A program made the translations under genes and the position numbers. A DNA stretch of 64,000 nt from Hydrocarboniphaga sp. (GTDB lineage: Bacteria; Pseudomonadota; Gammaproteobacteria; Nevskiales; Nevskiaceae). The stretch's first letter is position 1. Every line of letters starts with the position of its first letter. Below the pieces are notes generated by a model. That model was not told the DNA's origin, did not search any database, and saw nothing but the letters and a program-made list of their open reading frames with translations. Positions 27,577 to 36,343 of the stretch are shown here, one piece after another. The DNA is taken from NCBI RefSeq assembly GCF_028291725.1, contig NZ_JAQGNT010000045.1, positions 45,626 to 109,625 on the forward strand. Reading direction: 5' to 3'.

Positions 27577-28347
27577 CTACTTCTTCAGAAACTTCTCGAA
27601 CGACTGCGCCGGCGGCGCCGGCTTGAGTTCATTCATCATCACCGCATTCTCCGCGCGATAGGCCTCCTCGTAGCCGCGACCAAAGTTGTCGTGCATCAGC
27701 GCCTTTACGTGATAAAGCGCTTCCGACGAATGCGCGGCGATCAGCGCGGCGATCTCGACCGCTTTGGCCAGCAGCTGATCGTCGGCGACGACGTGATTCA
27801 GCAGGCCTGCCTGCAGTGCCTCGGTCGGCCCGATGTTGCGGCCGGTCATGATGAATTCCTTGGCCTTGGCCAGGCCTACGACCTTCGGTAGCTGCCAGGT
27901 GTTGTTGGCGCCGCCGTAGTTGATCGCGGTGAAACGAAAATCGCTGCGGCTGCAGCCGACACGGATGTCGAGTGCTGCAGCGATAATCGCGCCAGCGCCG
28001 TGGGCGTGGCCGTTGATCGCACCGATCAGCGGCTTGGGATACTGCGCTATCGCCCAGATCCACGGCTCACGCCGCAACTGCGCCAGCATCAGCGCTTCGG
28101 TGTCGAAGTGCTGCATTTCCTTCAGGTCGTAGCCGGCGCTGAAGGATTGATCGCCGGCACCGGTGATGACGATCGCGCGTACGTTCTCGTCGGCCGCCAG
28201 GCCACGCAGCGCCTCGTCCAACTGCTGCTGGGTCGCGATGTCCAGCGCATTGCGCGCGGCCGGGCGATTGATCAGCACAAGCGCAACGCCATCGGCCGGC
28301 CGCTGTATCAGCAGCCCCGGCTCCGTCGTAGACGTCGCCGCAGTCAT
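27577..28347 (-). CDS. Enoyl-CoA hydratase/isomerase family protein (crotonase)
   Basis: 256 residues from the ATG at 28347, which overlaps the stop of the synthetase gene (ATGA). LINRPAARNALD, ITGAGDQSFSAGYDLKE and AINGHAHGAGAIIAAALDIR show the fold. The two hydratase glutamate positions read GAIIA and FTAINYGGAN, so both are missing. It is closely similar to the crotonase at 43507: the stretches DIRVGCSR, DFRFTA, NNTWQLP and LQAGLLNHVVADDQ are shared. This indicates duplication, and conserved non-Glu residues suggest a conserved, different reaction. It is the last gene of a five-gene operon. Confidence 0.88.
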   Translation of the reverse strand: MTAATSTTEPGLLIQRPADGVALVLINRPAARNALDIATQQQLDEALRGLAADENVRAIVITGAGDQSFSAGYDLKEMQHFDTEALMLAQLRREPWIWAIAQYPKPLIGAINGHAHGAGAIIAAALDIRVGCSRSDFRFTAINYGGANNTWQLPKVVGLAKAKEFIMTGRNIGPTEALQAGLLNHVVADDQLLAKAVEIAALIAAHSSEALYHVKALMHDNFGRGYEEAYRAENAVMMNELKPAPPAQSFEKFLKK

Positions 28348-29852
28348 CGAACGCGCTCCATCGACGCCACCAATGGCAGGTACTTGCTCCTCAGCGCGGG
28401 TTTGGCGATCTTGCCGGTCGCCAGCCGCGGCAGCGGCTCCAGTTCGATGACGACATAGCGCGGCACCTTGAAATCGGCCAGGCACCGATTGCAGTGCGCG
28501 ACCAGTGCTGCGGTATCGAATACTCCGGTCGCATGGACGATAGCCAGCGGCGTTTCACCGAACTTGGCGTCCGCCGCACCGATCACCGCGGTCTCCAGCA
28601 CACCTTCGAACTCTGCAATCGCCCTTTCGACTTCGGCGGCGGAAATATTCAATCCGCCCGAGATAATGATGTCCTTCATGCGATCGACGAAGCTCAGGTA
28701 ACCATTCTCGTCGACACTGCCGAGATCTCCGGTCCTGAGCCAGCCGTTGACGATGGTCTTGGCGGTCGCCTCGGGATCGTTCCAGTAGCCTTTCATGATC
28801 GTTGGGCCACGCAGCACAATCTGCCCCAGTTCATTCGGCCCGAGAAACTCCCCCTGCTCGTTGATCACGCGCACTTCGGTGAAGATGCCGCCGCGCCCCG
28901 CCTTCTCGGGGTGCTTGACCGCGTCACGCTTGCTCATGATCGTCGACGAGCCGCCAGCCTCGGTCTGGCCATAGATCTGCCGCAGCAGGCAGCCCTTCTT
29001 CAGCCAGGTATCGAGCAGCGAGGCCGGCACGCGCGAGCCGCCGACGCTGGTGAACTTCAGGCGCGACAGATCCGCGGTCGCAAAACCCGGGCAGGCCGCA
29101 ATGCGTTCAAAGAACAGCGGCACCCCTTGGAACACCGCGATCTTCTCGCATTCCAGCAGCTTCAGTGCGCGCTCCGCGTCGAAGCCAGCCTCGAAGTAGA
29201 TCGTCGCACCCAGCGATACGAACTCGATCAGTTGCACGAAACCGCCCGAGGTGCTTAGCGGAGACAGTGCCAGCGCGTGCGAGCCCGGGCCGGTGAAAGG
29301 TTCTTCAATCGCGAATTCGGCGGCGTAGCTGAGCATGGAGCGGTGAGTGAAGACCACGCCTTTCGGGCGCGCAGTCGAGCCGCTGGTGGCGATGATGCCG
29401 ACCGCATCTTCCGGGTCCATTTCCCAGTCAGTGGCGACATAGCGGGCATCGCGCAGCGCGTTGATGCTCTGCAGTGCCAGCCGCCAGCCGACGACATCGG
29501 CCAGGCCGGCATGCTTGCCGAGCTGATCCTCGTCCATGAAAACGATGCGTGGCGTGACGTGCTGGTAGAACTCGCAGATCTCGCGCTCAGATAGTCTGGT
29601 GCTCAACGGGGACACGATGGCACCGGCGCGTATCACACCGAACATCAGCGCGCACTGCTCGATCGAGCTGGCGCCCATGACGCCGATGCGATCGCCCCGG
29701 TTGATGCCTTTCCCGACCAGGAAACTGGCGATGTTGCTTGCCCAGCGGTCAAGGTCCGCGTAACGGATCGAGGCATCGCCTATGCGCACCGCCTCGTTAT
29801 CGGGAATTTCCTGGGCCCACCATTTCAGGGCGCTGCTGATCGTCGCTGCCAT
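28344..29852 (-). CDS. AMP-forming acyl-CoA synthetase
   Basis: 502 residues. Motifs are IATSGSTARPKGVVFTH (P-loop), IYGQTEAGGSS, GYWNDPEATAKTIVNGWLRT, GDLGSVDENGYLSFVDRMKD, SGGLNISAAEVERA, and PLPRLATGKIAKPAL with the catalytic Lys. The P-loop reads TSGSTARPKG, where most relatives have TSGTTGxPKG. AGGAG is 7 bases before the start. It lies between two crotonase genes in the Ltp2 operon. Confidence 0.92.
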   Translation of the reverse strand: MAATISSALKWWAQEIPDNEAVRIGDASIRYADLDRWASNIASFLVGKGINRGDRIGVMGASSIEQCALMFGVIRAGAIVSPLSTRLSEREICEFYQHVTPRIVFMDEDQLGKHAGLADVVGWRLALQSINALRDARYVATDWEMDPEDAVGIIATSGSTARPKGVVFTHRSMLSYAAEFAIEEPFTGPGSHALALSPLSTSGGFVQLIEFVSLGATIYFEAGFDAERALKLLECEKIAVFQGVPLFFERIAACPGFATADLSRLKFTSVGGSRVPASLLDTWLKKGCLLRQIYGQTEAGGSSTIMSKRDAVKHPEKAGRGGIFTEVRVINEQGEFLGPNELGQIVLRGPTIMKGYWNDPEATAKTIVNGWLRTGDLGSVDENGYLSFVDRMKDIIISGGLNISAAEVERAIAEFEGVLETAVIGAADAKFGETPLAIVHATGVFDTAALVAHCNRCLADFKVPRYVVIELEPLPRLATGKIAKPALRSKYLPLVASMERVR

Positions 29853-29901
29853 CTTCTAACTCCTTTAGCCGGAACCCGCTGTGGAACAGTGTCGGCGCAC
29901 G

Positions 29902-30774
29902 CTAGCGGTACTGAACTTCTTCCCACCACGGGAAAAAATCGGGCATGTCTTCCGAGACCTTGTCCGGAAACTGGGCCGGACGCTTCTCCAGAAACGAGTT
30001 GACGCCTTCGGCCGCGTCGCCGCTGGCACTGCGCGCCAGCACGCCGCGGCTGTCGATGCGATGCGCCTGCATGGGATGATCCATGCCGAGGCCGCGCCAC
30101 ATCATCTGCCGGGTCAGCGCTACCGACACCGGCGACGAATGCTCGGTCATCTCACGCGCCATCGCGTAGGCGGCCGGCAGCAGCTCGGCCGCCGGATACA
30201 CCGCCTGGACCAGGCCGCCCTGCAAGGCTTCCTCGGCGCCGAACACACGGCCGCTGCAGCACCATTGCAATGCGCGCGAGATACCGACCAGCCTAGGCAG
30301 AAAGTACGACGATGCCGCTTCGGGCACGATCCCGCGCCGCGCGAACACGAAGCCGAAGCGCGCGCTATCACTGCACAGGCGCACATCCATCGGCAGGCTC
30401 ATGGTCGCGCCGATACCGACGGCCGGCCCGTTGATTGCGCCGATCACCGGCTTCAGGCACTCGAAAATCCGCAACGTCAGACGGCCGCCGCCATCGCGCG
30501 CCTTGTCGCTGGAGTAGTCCGGTGCAGCACCGCTGCCGTTTTCGACGACGAAGGCGCTGGTGCCGCCCGACAGATCGGCTCCGGCACAGAAGCCGCGGCC
30601 TTCACCGGTCACCACCACGGCGCGCACTTCGTCGTCGGCATCGATGCGATCGAAGGCATCGATCAGCTCATGCATCATCGGCACATTGAATGCGTTGAGC
30701 AGCTTCGGGCGATTCAATGTCAAAGTCGCGATACGATCCACGACCTCATATTTCACCATTTCATAACTACGCAT
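29902..30774 (-). CDS. Enoyl-CoA hydratase/isomerase family protein (crotonase)
   Basis: 290 residues; its ATG overlaps the Ltp2-like stop by one base (TGATG). An internal ATG at 30759 is also possible. LTLNRPKLLNAFN, VTGEGRGFCAGADLSG, INGPAVGIGATMSLPMD, and FARRGIVPEAASSYFLPRLV. The first glutamate position (GIGAT) is not Glu. A Glu is present in IVPEAAS but shifted from the hydratase position. The insert between 70 and 95 (GGTSAFVVENGSG) is like that of the FadB/PaaG-type proteins at 14793 and 51648. It may act on the same CoA intermediate as the Ltp2/DUF35 pair (inference). Confidence 0.87.
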   Translation of the reverse strand: MRSYEMVKYEVVDRIATLTLNRPKLLNAFNVPMMHELIDAFDRIDADDEVRAVVVTGEGRGFCAGADLSGGTSAFVVENGSGAAPDYSSDKARDGGGRLTLRIFECLKPVIGAINGPAVGIGATMSLPMDVRLCSDSARFGFVFARRGIVPEAASSYFLPRLVGISRALQWCCSGRVFGAEEALQGGLVQAVYPAAELLPAAYAMAREMTEHSSPVSVALTRQMMWRGLGMDHPMQAHRIDSRGVLARSASGDAAEGVNSFLEKRPAQFPDKVSEDMPDFFPWWEEVQYR

Positions 30775-31940
30775 CAGGGTCGCTCCGTTCCAAAGATCGC
30801 CGAACTCACCGTCGGCGCACCGGGGCCACCGGCGAGCAGGCAGGTTTTTGCATTCGGCACCGGATTGCTGGATTCGCCGCGCAGCTGACGTACCGCCTCG
30901 ATCGCCATGCCGATGCCATGAATGAAACCCTCGGCCAGATTGCCGCCCGAAGTATTGACCGGCAGCTTGCCGCCCGGCGCGATCAGGTTTTCGAAGCGCA
31001 CGAACTCGGCGACATTCTCGTAGGTGCAGAAACCGTGATCGATCAGCGACGCAACACCCTGCGCGCTGAAATTCTCATAGAGCTGCGCCACATCGATATC
31101 GTTCGGCTGCAGGCCGCTCTGCTGCCACAGCCGTCGCGCAACCGATTCGAAGCCGGCCGAAGCATAGTGGTCGTCGTTCTCGAGCAGATCACCCCATCCG
31201 CGGCCCGCACCCTGGGTCACACCCAACAAGTACACGGGCTTGTTCTTCAGGTCTTTCGCCATTTCGCTGGACACCATCAGCAGCGCGCCGGCGCCATCGT
31301 TCTCGCGCGAGCAGTCGAACAGACGGAAGGGCTCGGTGATCCAGCGCGCGCTGCGATAGGCCCCGAGATCGAGTTCCTTGCCATAGCTGACCGCATTGGG
31401 ATTGCGTGCGCCGTGATAGTAGGACGCGCGCACCAGTTCCTCGGCAACCGACAGCGGCACGTGGTGATGCTCGAACATGCGCTGCGCGCGCAGCGCACAA
31501 GGCTGTGCTGGCGAGACGATGCCGGCCGCGAGCAGATGATCGTTCATGTGATGCGCCATTACCGCACCGGAAAGACGGCCACTGTCACCCTGCACCAGCG
31601 TGCGAAAGATGATCACCGCCCTCGCCTGCCCGGTCGCAATCGCCGCCGCAGCGGAACCAAAGGCAGCGGCGATACCGCCGCCTCCGCCGCCCCAGATCAT
31701 GCTCGACCAGCACAGTTCCTTGGTGCCCAGGTCGGACATCAGCCGCACCGGCTCGTTGTTGCGATCGTCGCCGTAGGAGACGAAGCCATCGACGTCAGCC
31801 GGATCCAGGCCCGCATCCTCGCAGGCATCGACGATCGCGCGTATCAACACGCCGCGCTCGGGCATCGGCGCCTTGCCGCGCTTGTACTGACGCAGGCCGA
31901 TACCGGCAACCGCGGTGGAGCCTGAGAAGGTTCCGATCAT
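30774..31940 (-). CDS. Thiolase-superfamily lipid-transfer protein, Ltp2-like aldolase
   Basis: 388 residues. The thiolase-like fold is indicated by VDGFVSYGDD, GGGGGGIAAAFGSAAAAIATG, VAQLYENFS and LPVNTSGGNLAEGFIHGIG, ending EAVRQLRG. Where thiolases carry the nucleophilic Cys the sequence is glycine-rich, and there is no GHPxG motif, so Claisen chemistry is unlikely. Proteins of this type, such as steroid Ltp2, cleave beta-hydroxy-acyl-CoA by retro-aldol reaction together with a DUF35 partner, and the DUF35 gene directly precedes it with a 4-base overlap. This makes side-chain or ring-carbon removal the best guess. Confidence 0.85.
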   Translation of the reverse strand: MIGTFSGSTAVAGIGLRQYKRGKAPMPERGVLIRAIVDACEDAGLDPADVDGFVSYGDDRNNEPVRLMSDLGTKELCWSSMIWGGGGGGIAAAFGSAAAAIATGQARAVIIFRTLVQGDSGRLSGAVMAHHMNDHLLAAGIVSPAQPCALRAQRMFEHHHVPLSVAEELVRASYYHGARNPNAVSYGKELDLGAYRSARWITEPFRLFDCSRENDGAGALLMVSSEMAKDLKNKPVYLLGVTQGAGRGWGDLLENDDHYASAGFESVARRLWQQSGLQPNDIDVAQLYENFSAQGVASLIDHGFCTYENVAEFVRFENLIAPGGKLPVNTSGGNLAEGFIHGIGMAIEAVRQLRGESSNPVPNAKTCLLAGGPGAPTVSSAIFGTERP

Positions 31941-32365
31941 GCGCCGCGCTCCGCATTGTTCAGAAACCAGTGCATCGCCGGAATCGGCGTTTCGCCAACC
32001 AGGGTGGAGGCCGCGATACCCTTCACTTCGGCGCCAATCGCGAGGTCTCTTTCGTCACCACGCAGTAGGCCGAGCACGCGACGGCCTCCGGCCTGCGGCA
32101 GCTCGACCACCAGGGACACGTAGGGAACCGCAATGCCCTCGGCGCCGGCAAACGGGTGCCAGCTTCGTGCATAGCTGAAAACCTGACCCTGCATCGCCAG
32201 TGAATGCCAGGCCTGCGACCAGCTCCCGCAGCTGCCGCAGCGAAACACCGCCGGCCAATGCCAGCGGCCGCAATCCTCGCACCGAGGCAATTCCAGGCGG
32301 CCCGCAGCCATTGCCTGCCAGTACGGCCCGTCGGCGCCGGTGGTGGGACGCGTCGCGCTCTCCAT
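31937..32365 (-). CDS. DUF35 Zn-ribbon/OB-fold protein, Ltp2 partner
   Basis: 142 residues. A rubredoxin-like Zn ribbon CEDCGRWHWPAVFRCGSCGS (two CxxC pairs) is followed by an OB-fold with GQVFSYARSWHP and VPYVSLVVELP. Such proteins bind acyl-CoA and form complexes with thiolase-like aldolases. The gene overlaps the Ltp2-like start (ATGA), so the two are probably made at equal levels. GGAG is 7 bases before the ATG. It is the first gene of the five-gene operon ending at 27577. Confidence 0.92.
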   Translation of the reverse strand: MESATRPTTGADGPYWQAMAAGRLELPRCEDCGRWHWPAVFRCGSCGSWSQAWHSLAMQGQVFSYARSWHPFAGAEGIAVPYVSLVVELPQAGGRRVLGLLRGDERDLAIGAEVKGIAASTLVGETPIPAMHWFLNNAERGA

Positions 32366-32435
32366 CCGCTTCTCCTCGGTTGGTTCTCGTGATTTCTTCC
32401 GACGATTACCAGTCAGCAGTATGGCAGTCGTTCGC

Positions 32436-32452
32436 GCTGACTGACAGTCAGC
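32436..32452. promoter_or_regulatory. 17-bp perfect palindrome, putative operator
   Basis: GCTGACTGACAGTCAGC is symmetric around its central A. A further half-site, CAGTCAGC, lies at 32410-32417. It is in the 190-base gap between the divergent DUF35 operon and the GST gene, so one regulator could control both. It differs in base composition and sequence from the AT-rich operators elsewhere in the window. Confidence 0.6.
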
Positions 32453-32555
32453 CTAATGTTCGTAGATAATAGTAGCGATGAGCGCTGTCCAGGTCCATTG
32501 AAAATGTGAATCCCTGACGCTCAAGCACGCACAGAAACATCACCGAGGAGATGTC

Positions 32556-33194
32556 GTGATCGAGCTCTATCATTGCCAGGACGCAAGATCGTTCCGCTGT
32601 CTGTGGATGCTGGAAGAAATTCAGCAGCCTTATACGCTGAAGCCGCTGCAGTATCCGCCCAAGCTGACCGCGCCGGAGTACCTGAAGATCAATCCGGCCG
32701 GCACGGTGCCGCTGCTGCTCGACGAGGACGCGGTGATGTTTGAGTCCTCGGCGATCCTGCAGTACCTGGCGGTGCGCTACGCCCCGGATCAACTCGCGGT
32801 GTCGTCGGCCGATGCCGCCTACGCGGGCTGGCTCAACTGGCTGCATTTCGGCGAGGCGACGCTGACGGTGCCACTGGGCACGATGTTCCGCTACGCCTAT
32901 ACCGAGCCGGAGGCGCGCCGCCAACCCGCCGTCGTTGCGGACCAGAGGGCCGTGCATCTGGATCGCCTGCAACTGGTCGCCAAGGCGCTGCAGGGTCACG
33001 ATTATCTGTGCGCCGACCGCTTCACCGCAGCCGACATCAGCGTCGGCTATGCGCTGCTGCTGGGCCGCACCCTGGGCCTGCACGGCGAGTATCCGGACAC
33101 GGTGCTTGACTACTGGAAGCGGCTGCAGGAGCGGCCCGCGTTCAAAGCGGCCAAGGCCGCGCAGAAGCAGGCGTTCGCTCCAGCAAGCGCTTGA
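32556..33194 (+). CDS. Glutathione S-transferase family protein
   Basis: 212 residues from a GTG start with GAGGAG upstream. An ATG five bases earlier is followed at once by TGA and cannot be used. The N-terminal thioredoxin-like domain has LYHCQDARSFRCLWMLEEI, NPAGTVPLLLDED and FESSAILQYLA (the Glu-Ser gamma-glutamyl-binding motif). The all-helical domain ends with DYWKRLQERPAFKAAKAAQK. It conjugates or isomerises electrophiles using glutathione. It stands alone between the divergent DUF35 operon and the convergent GMC gene (stop to stop 18 bases). Confidence 0.92.
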   Translation: MIELYHCQDARSFRCLWMLEEIQQPYTLKPLQYPPKLTAPEYLKINPAGTVPLLLDEDAVMFESSAILQYLAVRYAPDQLAVSSADAAYAGWLNWLHFGEATLTVPLGTMFRYAYTEPEARRQPAVVADQRAVHLDRLQLVAKALQGHDYLCADRFTAADISVGYALLLGRTLGLHGEYPDTVLDYWKRLQERPAFKAAKAAQKQAFAPASA

Positions 33195-33212
33195 AGCTGG
33201 CGACGCCGCCGC

Positions 33213-34808
33213 TCAGGCGCGCAGGATCAGGTCCGCGGCGCGCCAGGCCATCGCCATTGTCGGGCCATTGGTATTGCCCGACGGAATCTGCGGGATGATC
33301 GAGGTATCCATCACCCGCAGATTGTCGACACCGCGGACGCGCAGTTCCGGATCGACCACCGACTCCGCATCCGATCCCATGCGACAACTGCCCACAGCGT
33401 GAAACCCGCAGGAGCCGAACTTGTCGTAAGCGGCGATCAGTTCGTCATCGGTCGTCGCGGCCGGGCCTGGATAGGTCTCGACTTCGATCAGAGCGCGCAG
33501 CGGTGTCTGATTCGCATACTGACGCGCGACCTTGATCAAATCGATCATCGTCCGGCGGTCTTCGGCGGTCGAGTGATAATTCGGCTTCAGGATCGGCATG
33601 TCGCCCGGATTCTTCGAGCGGATGTTGATCTCTCCGCGCGAGGTCGGCCGCAGAGGATAGGCAACCGTATGGATGCCGTGAAAGGGCTCCAGCTTGGTGC
33701 GCTTGGACGCGAAGTCGAAGCTGAAAGGTGCCAGCAGAAACTGCAGATCCGGCCGAGGCAACTCCGGGCGGGACTTCAACCAGGCGCCGACTTCGTAGGC
33801 AGCGGACGCCATCATCCCCGTCCTTTTCATGAAGTATTGGGCGGTAACACCCAGCAATCTCAGGCCGCTGAAGTGCAGGTTCTGCGACAGCGGCTCGCGC
33901 AGCTTCCACTGCATCAGGAGGGCGCGATGCTCTATCAGGTTCTGGCCGACCTGCGGACTGTCGTGTACGACGCTGATACCGTGCTGCTTCAGCAGATCGG
34001 CAGGGCCGATCCCGGAGCGCTGCAGGATCGTCGGCGAAGCCAGCGCGCCACCGGCAATGATGATCTCGCGCTTCGCCGCAAACGTCTGCGACGCATCGTC
34101 GACGCTGGCCAGCACCGACGTCGCTCGCTTGCCGTCGAACAGCACGCGATCGACCATTGCATTGGTGATGATGGTCAGGTTCGGGCGCTTGCGGATCGGA
34201 TCGATGAACGCGGTCGCCGCGCTTTCGCGCCGGCCCTTGTAGATCGTGCGTGGAGCGTAGCCGACAGCGGGGCCGTTGTCGGGCGCGTTGACATCCAGCT
34301 TGCGCGGCAGGCCCATTGCCTCACCCGCGGCGATCATCGCCTCGCTGAGCCTGTCCTTCATCACCGGCATCGATACGCGCAGCGGACCCTTGGCGCCGCG
34401 CGTTTCCGCGGCGCCAAGTTCATGCGATTCCAGCGCCGCATAGGCGGCACCGATGTGCTGCCACGACCAGTCGTCGCTGCTGCGAGCCGCAATCTCGTCA
34501 AAGTCGGCCGGCTGGCCGCGCACGTACATCATGCCGTTGACCGAGGTCGATCCACCCAGCACCTTACCGCGTAGCCAGTACTCGACTTCACCGGCCGTGC
34601 CATCCTCGGGCTCGGTCGGGAACGGCCAGGTGAACTTGGGGCTTTGCAAAATCTTGCCCAGCCCTTTCGGCATGTCGATGAAAGGATGCCGGTGACTCGC
34701 GCCGGCCTCGATCAGCGCCACGGAGTTTTTCGGGTCCTCTGACAACCGATAAGCCAGCACACAGCCGGCCGCGCCGGCGCCGACGATCACATAATCGAAA
34801 GTCTTGAT
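33213..34808 (-). CDS. GMC-family FAD-dependent oxidoreductase with apparent ATC start
   Basis: 531 residues if read from ATC at 34806-34808. The FAD motif is FDYVIVGAGAAGCVLAYRL. No ATG, GTG or TTG exists in frame before the GTG that encodes the Val of YVIVG (34788-34790), and starting there would remove the first beta-strand. GAGGAGA lies about 8 bases before the ATC. GMC features are GKVLGGSTSVNGMMYVRGQ, GGALASPTILQRSGIG, AVGSCRMGSD and IIPQIPSGNTNGPTMAMA (catalytic His and Asn). It is an alcohol dehydrogenase/oxidase. It probably forms a unit with the upstream Rieske gene at 34916. Confidence 0.88.
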   Translation of the reverse strand: MKTFDYVIVGAGAAGCVLAYRLSEDPKNSVALIEAGASHRHPFIDMPKGLGKILQSPKFTWPFPTEPEDGTAGEVEYWLRGKVLGGSTSVNGMMYVRGQPADFDEIAARSSDDWSWQHIGAAYAALESHELGAAETRGAKGPLRVSMPVMKDRLSEAMIAAGEAMGLPRKLDVNAPDNGPAVGYAPRTIYKGRRESAATAFIDPIRKRPNLTIITNAMVDRVLFDGKRATSVLASVDDASQTFAAKREIIIAGGALASPTILQRSGIGPADLLKQHGISVVHDSPQVGQNLIEHRALLMQWKLREPLSQNLHFSGLRLLGVTAQYFMKRTGMMASAAYEVGAWLKSRPELPRPDLQFLLAPFSFDFASKRTKLEPFHGIHTVAYPLRPTSRGEINIRSKNPGDMPILKPNYHSTAEDRRTMIDLIKVARQYANQTPLRALIEVETYPGPAATTDDELIAAYDKFGSCGFHAVGSCRMGSDAESVVDPELRVRGVDNLRVMDTSIIPQIPSGNTNGPTMAMAWRAADLILRA

Positions 34809-34915
34809 GACGCGCTCTCCTCGTGCCGCGTTTGCCGCCGGGATTTCGTCGATCCGTTGCGGCTGGTATTGATTTTTCTGCGCGCCGGGATGGCGGCACG
34901 CCGCGCATCGCGCCG

Positions 34916-36118
34916 CTAGCGCGACGTGGCACCTTCGGCGTGTACAAACTCTTCGATGATGTCGTGAAAGCGGCGCACGCCCTGCTCCATTCCGCCGAGC
35001 GTCAGTGCCTTCAACGCACCGGTCTCCAGGCCTTTCTGGCTCAGTTCCGCGGCCCTGAAATCCTCGTTGCCGAAAGCTTCTGACATCAGCGCATAAGAGC
35101 GTTCGTACAAGCTCTCCTGCTCGGGCACGTCGCCCTTGCCGTCAACCATCATCATGTAGCGGATATAGGTGCGGTCCGCCGACACCGGCGAGGTGAACAT
35201 CAGACTGACGTAGGCTGGACTGGTGACGACGACAACATTCGGAAAGGCGATGTACGCGTAAACCACCGACTTGCGCAGCTCGTCCCAGACCGGGCTGACA
35301 TCGGCTCGGTTGAAACCGCGGCGGCTGCCGGAGCTTTGCCGCAGATGCCGTCCGATACGCTCGATCGACTGCGGCGCGTCGACGAAGAAACGCGCCAGCG
35401 TCTTCGCATGCAGGCGGATCACATGATAGCCCTCGAGAAATGCATCCTCGATGAGCTTCCAGTTGGCGGCGACCTCGAAATTCTGTGCCCGGAAAATACG
35501 CATGTCGCCCAGGCCAATCGCGTCGAAATCGCCGATCAGCTCGCGGCCGATGCTGTCGTCGTCGACTGCGACGTCCGGGTCCAGCGATACCCATACCAGG
35601 CCCCCGGCTTCGCGACACGGCAGTGCTTTCAGGCTGTAAGCGGCCTTGTCGAAATCGGTGAACAGCTCCTGGCGCGGCACGCCGATCAGCTTGCCGTCCA
35701 GGTTGTAGGTCCAGGCGTGATACGGGCAGCTGATCTTCAGAGCGCATTCGCTCGCACCCGGCTCGGCGAGCCGAGCACCGCGATGGCTGCAAGCATTCAG
35801 AAACGCCTTGACTTCGCCGGCCTTGTTGCGCGTCAGCACCACGGCGAGGCCGGCAATATCAATGCTCAGGTACGAGCCCGGCTGAGGCAGCTCCTTGGCC
35901 GAGGCGACCGCGATGGGCAGCTTGCCGAAGATTCGCGATTTTTCCTGTGCGAACAACTGCGGGCTCAGATAAGCCTCGGCGCTGACATAACTGGTGCAGG
36001 CATCGATCGCGCCGGCGTCCATTTCGCTGAGCAGCACCGCTGCGTCGAACTGACCGGCCGAAGCCCGGCGCCGCTCGGCCATGCCCATCACAGCGTCGTC
36101 GACCACGGCCAGCTCCAT
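34916..36118 (-). CDS. Rieske aromatic-ring-hydroxylating oxygenase, alpha subunit
   Basis: 400 residues. Rieske ligands are CSHRGARL and CPYHAWTY; iron-site region NWKLIEDAFLEGYHVIRLH. It is the most divergent of the four Rieske proteins here (His-Ala-Trp in place of His-Gly-Trp and a longer N-terminus). Starts at Met11 or Met13 are alternatives. No beta subunit is nearby. The gene is preceded by an ATTAGATTAT box at 36131 and then by a REP-like repeat and a TetR gene, which is probably its regulator (inference). Confidence 0.9.
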   Translation of the reverse strand: MELAVVDDAVMGMAERRRASAGQFDAAVLLSEMDAGAIDACTSYVSAEAYLSPQLFAQEKSRIFGKLPIAVASAKELPQPGSYLSIDIAGLAVVLTRNKAGEVKAFLNACSHRGARLAEPGASECALKISCPYHAWTYNLDGKLIGVPRQELFTDFDKAAYSLKALPCREAGGLVWVSLDPDVAVDDDSIGRELIGDFDAIGLGDMRIFRAQNFEVAANWKLIEDAFLEGYHVIRLHAKTLARFFVDAPQSIERIGRHLRQSSGSRRGFNRADVSPVWDELRKSVVYAYIAFPNVVVVTSPAYVSLMFTSPVSADRTYIRYMMMVDGKGDVPEQESLYERSYALMSEAFGNEDFRAAELSQKGLETGALKALTLGGMEQGVRRFHDIIEEFVHAEGATSR

Positions 36119-36130
36119 TTACCTTGTGTC

Positions 36131-36140
36131 ATTAGATTAT
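36131..36140. promoter_or_regulatory. ATTAGATTAT box upstream of the Rieske gene
   Basis: The decamer ATTAGATTAT occurs again exactly at 55099-55108 inside an 18-bp palindrome and, with one change and inverted, at 38135-38144. All three sites are in promoters of catabolic genes. It may be the half-site of a regulator from the TetR pair at 36344/37344. Confidence 0.4.
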
Positions 36141-36228
36141 TGCAATCGACGCGGGCGTGGTCAATCGGCAACACCGACAGCCGGGCAGGCATAGGTATTT
36201 ACACATCTCCAAAGATGGATAGACCCGA

Positions 36229-36307
36229 GTAGGTTGGGGTGAGCGCAGCGAACCCCAACATCGGCGCGGGACAAACCTTGGGGTTCGCTGCGCTCACCCC
36301 AACCTAC
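36229..36307. repeat. REP-like element, 30-bp perfect inverted repeat
   Basis: Arms at 36229-36258 and 36278-36307 are exact reverse complements (starting GTAGGTTGGGGTGAGCGCAG) around a 19-base spacer. Each arm is itself a hairpin (GTTGGGGT...ACCCCAAC). GTAGG...CCTAC-bounded repeats of this sort are common extragenic palindromes in Gammaproteobacteria. It lies between the 5' end of the Rieske gene and the 3' end of tetR, so it may also act as a transcription terminator for tetR. Confidence 0.85.
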
Positions 36308-36343
36308 ACGCCTACATGAACCACCCGCGGTCGAAGCGCGCGA

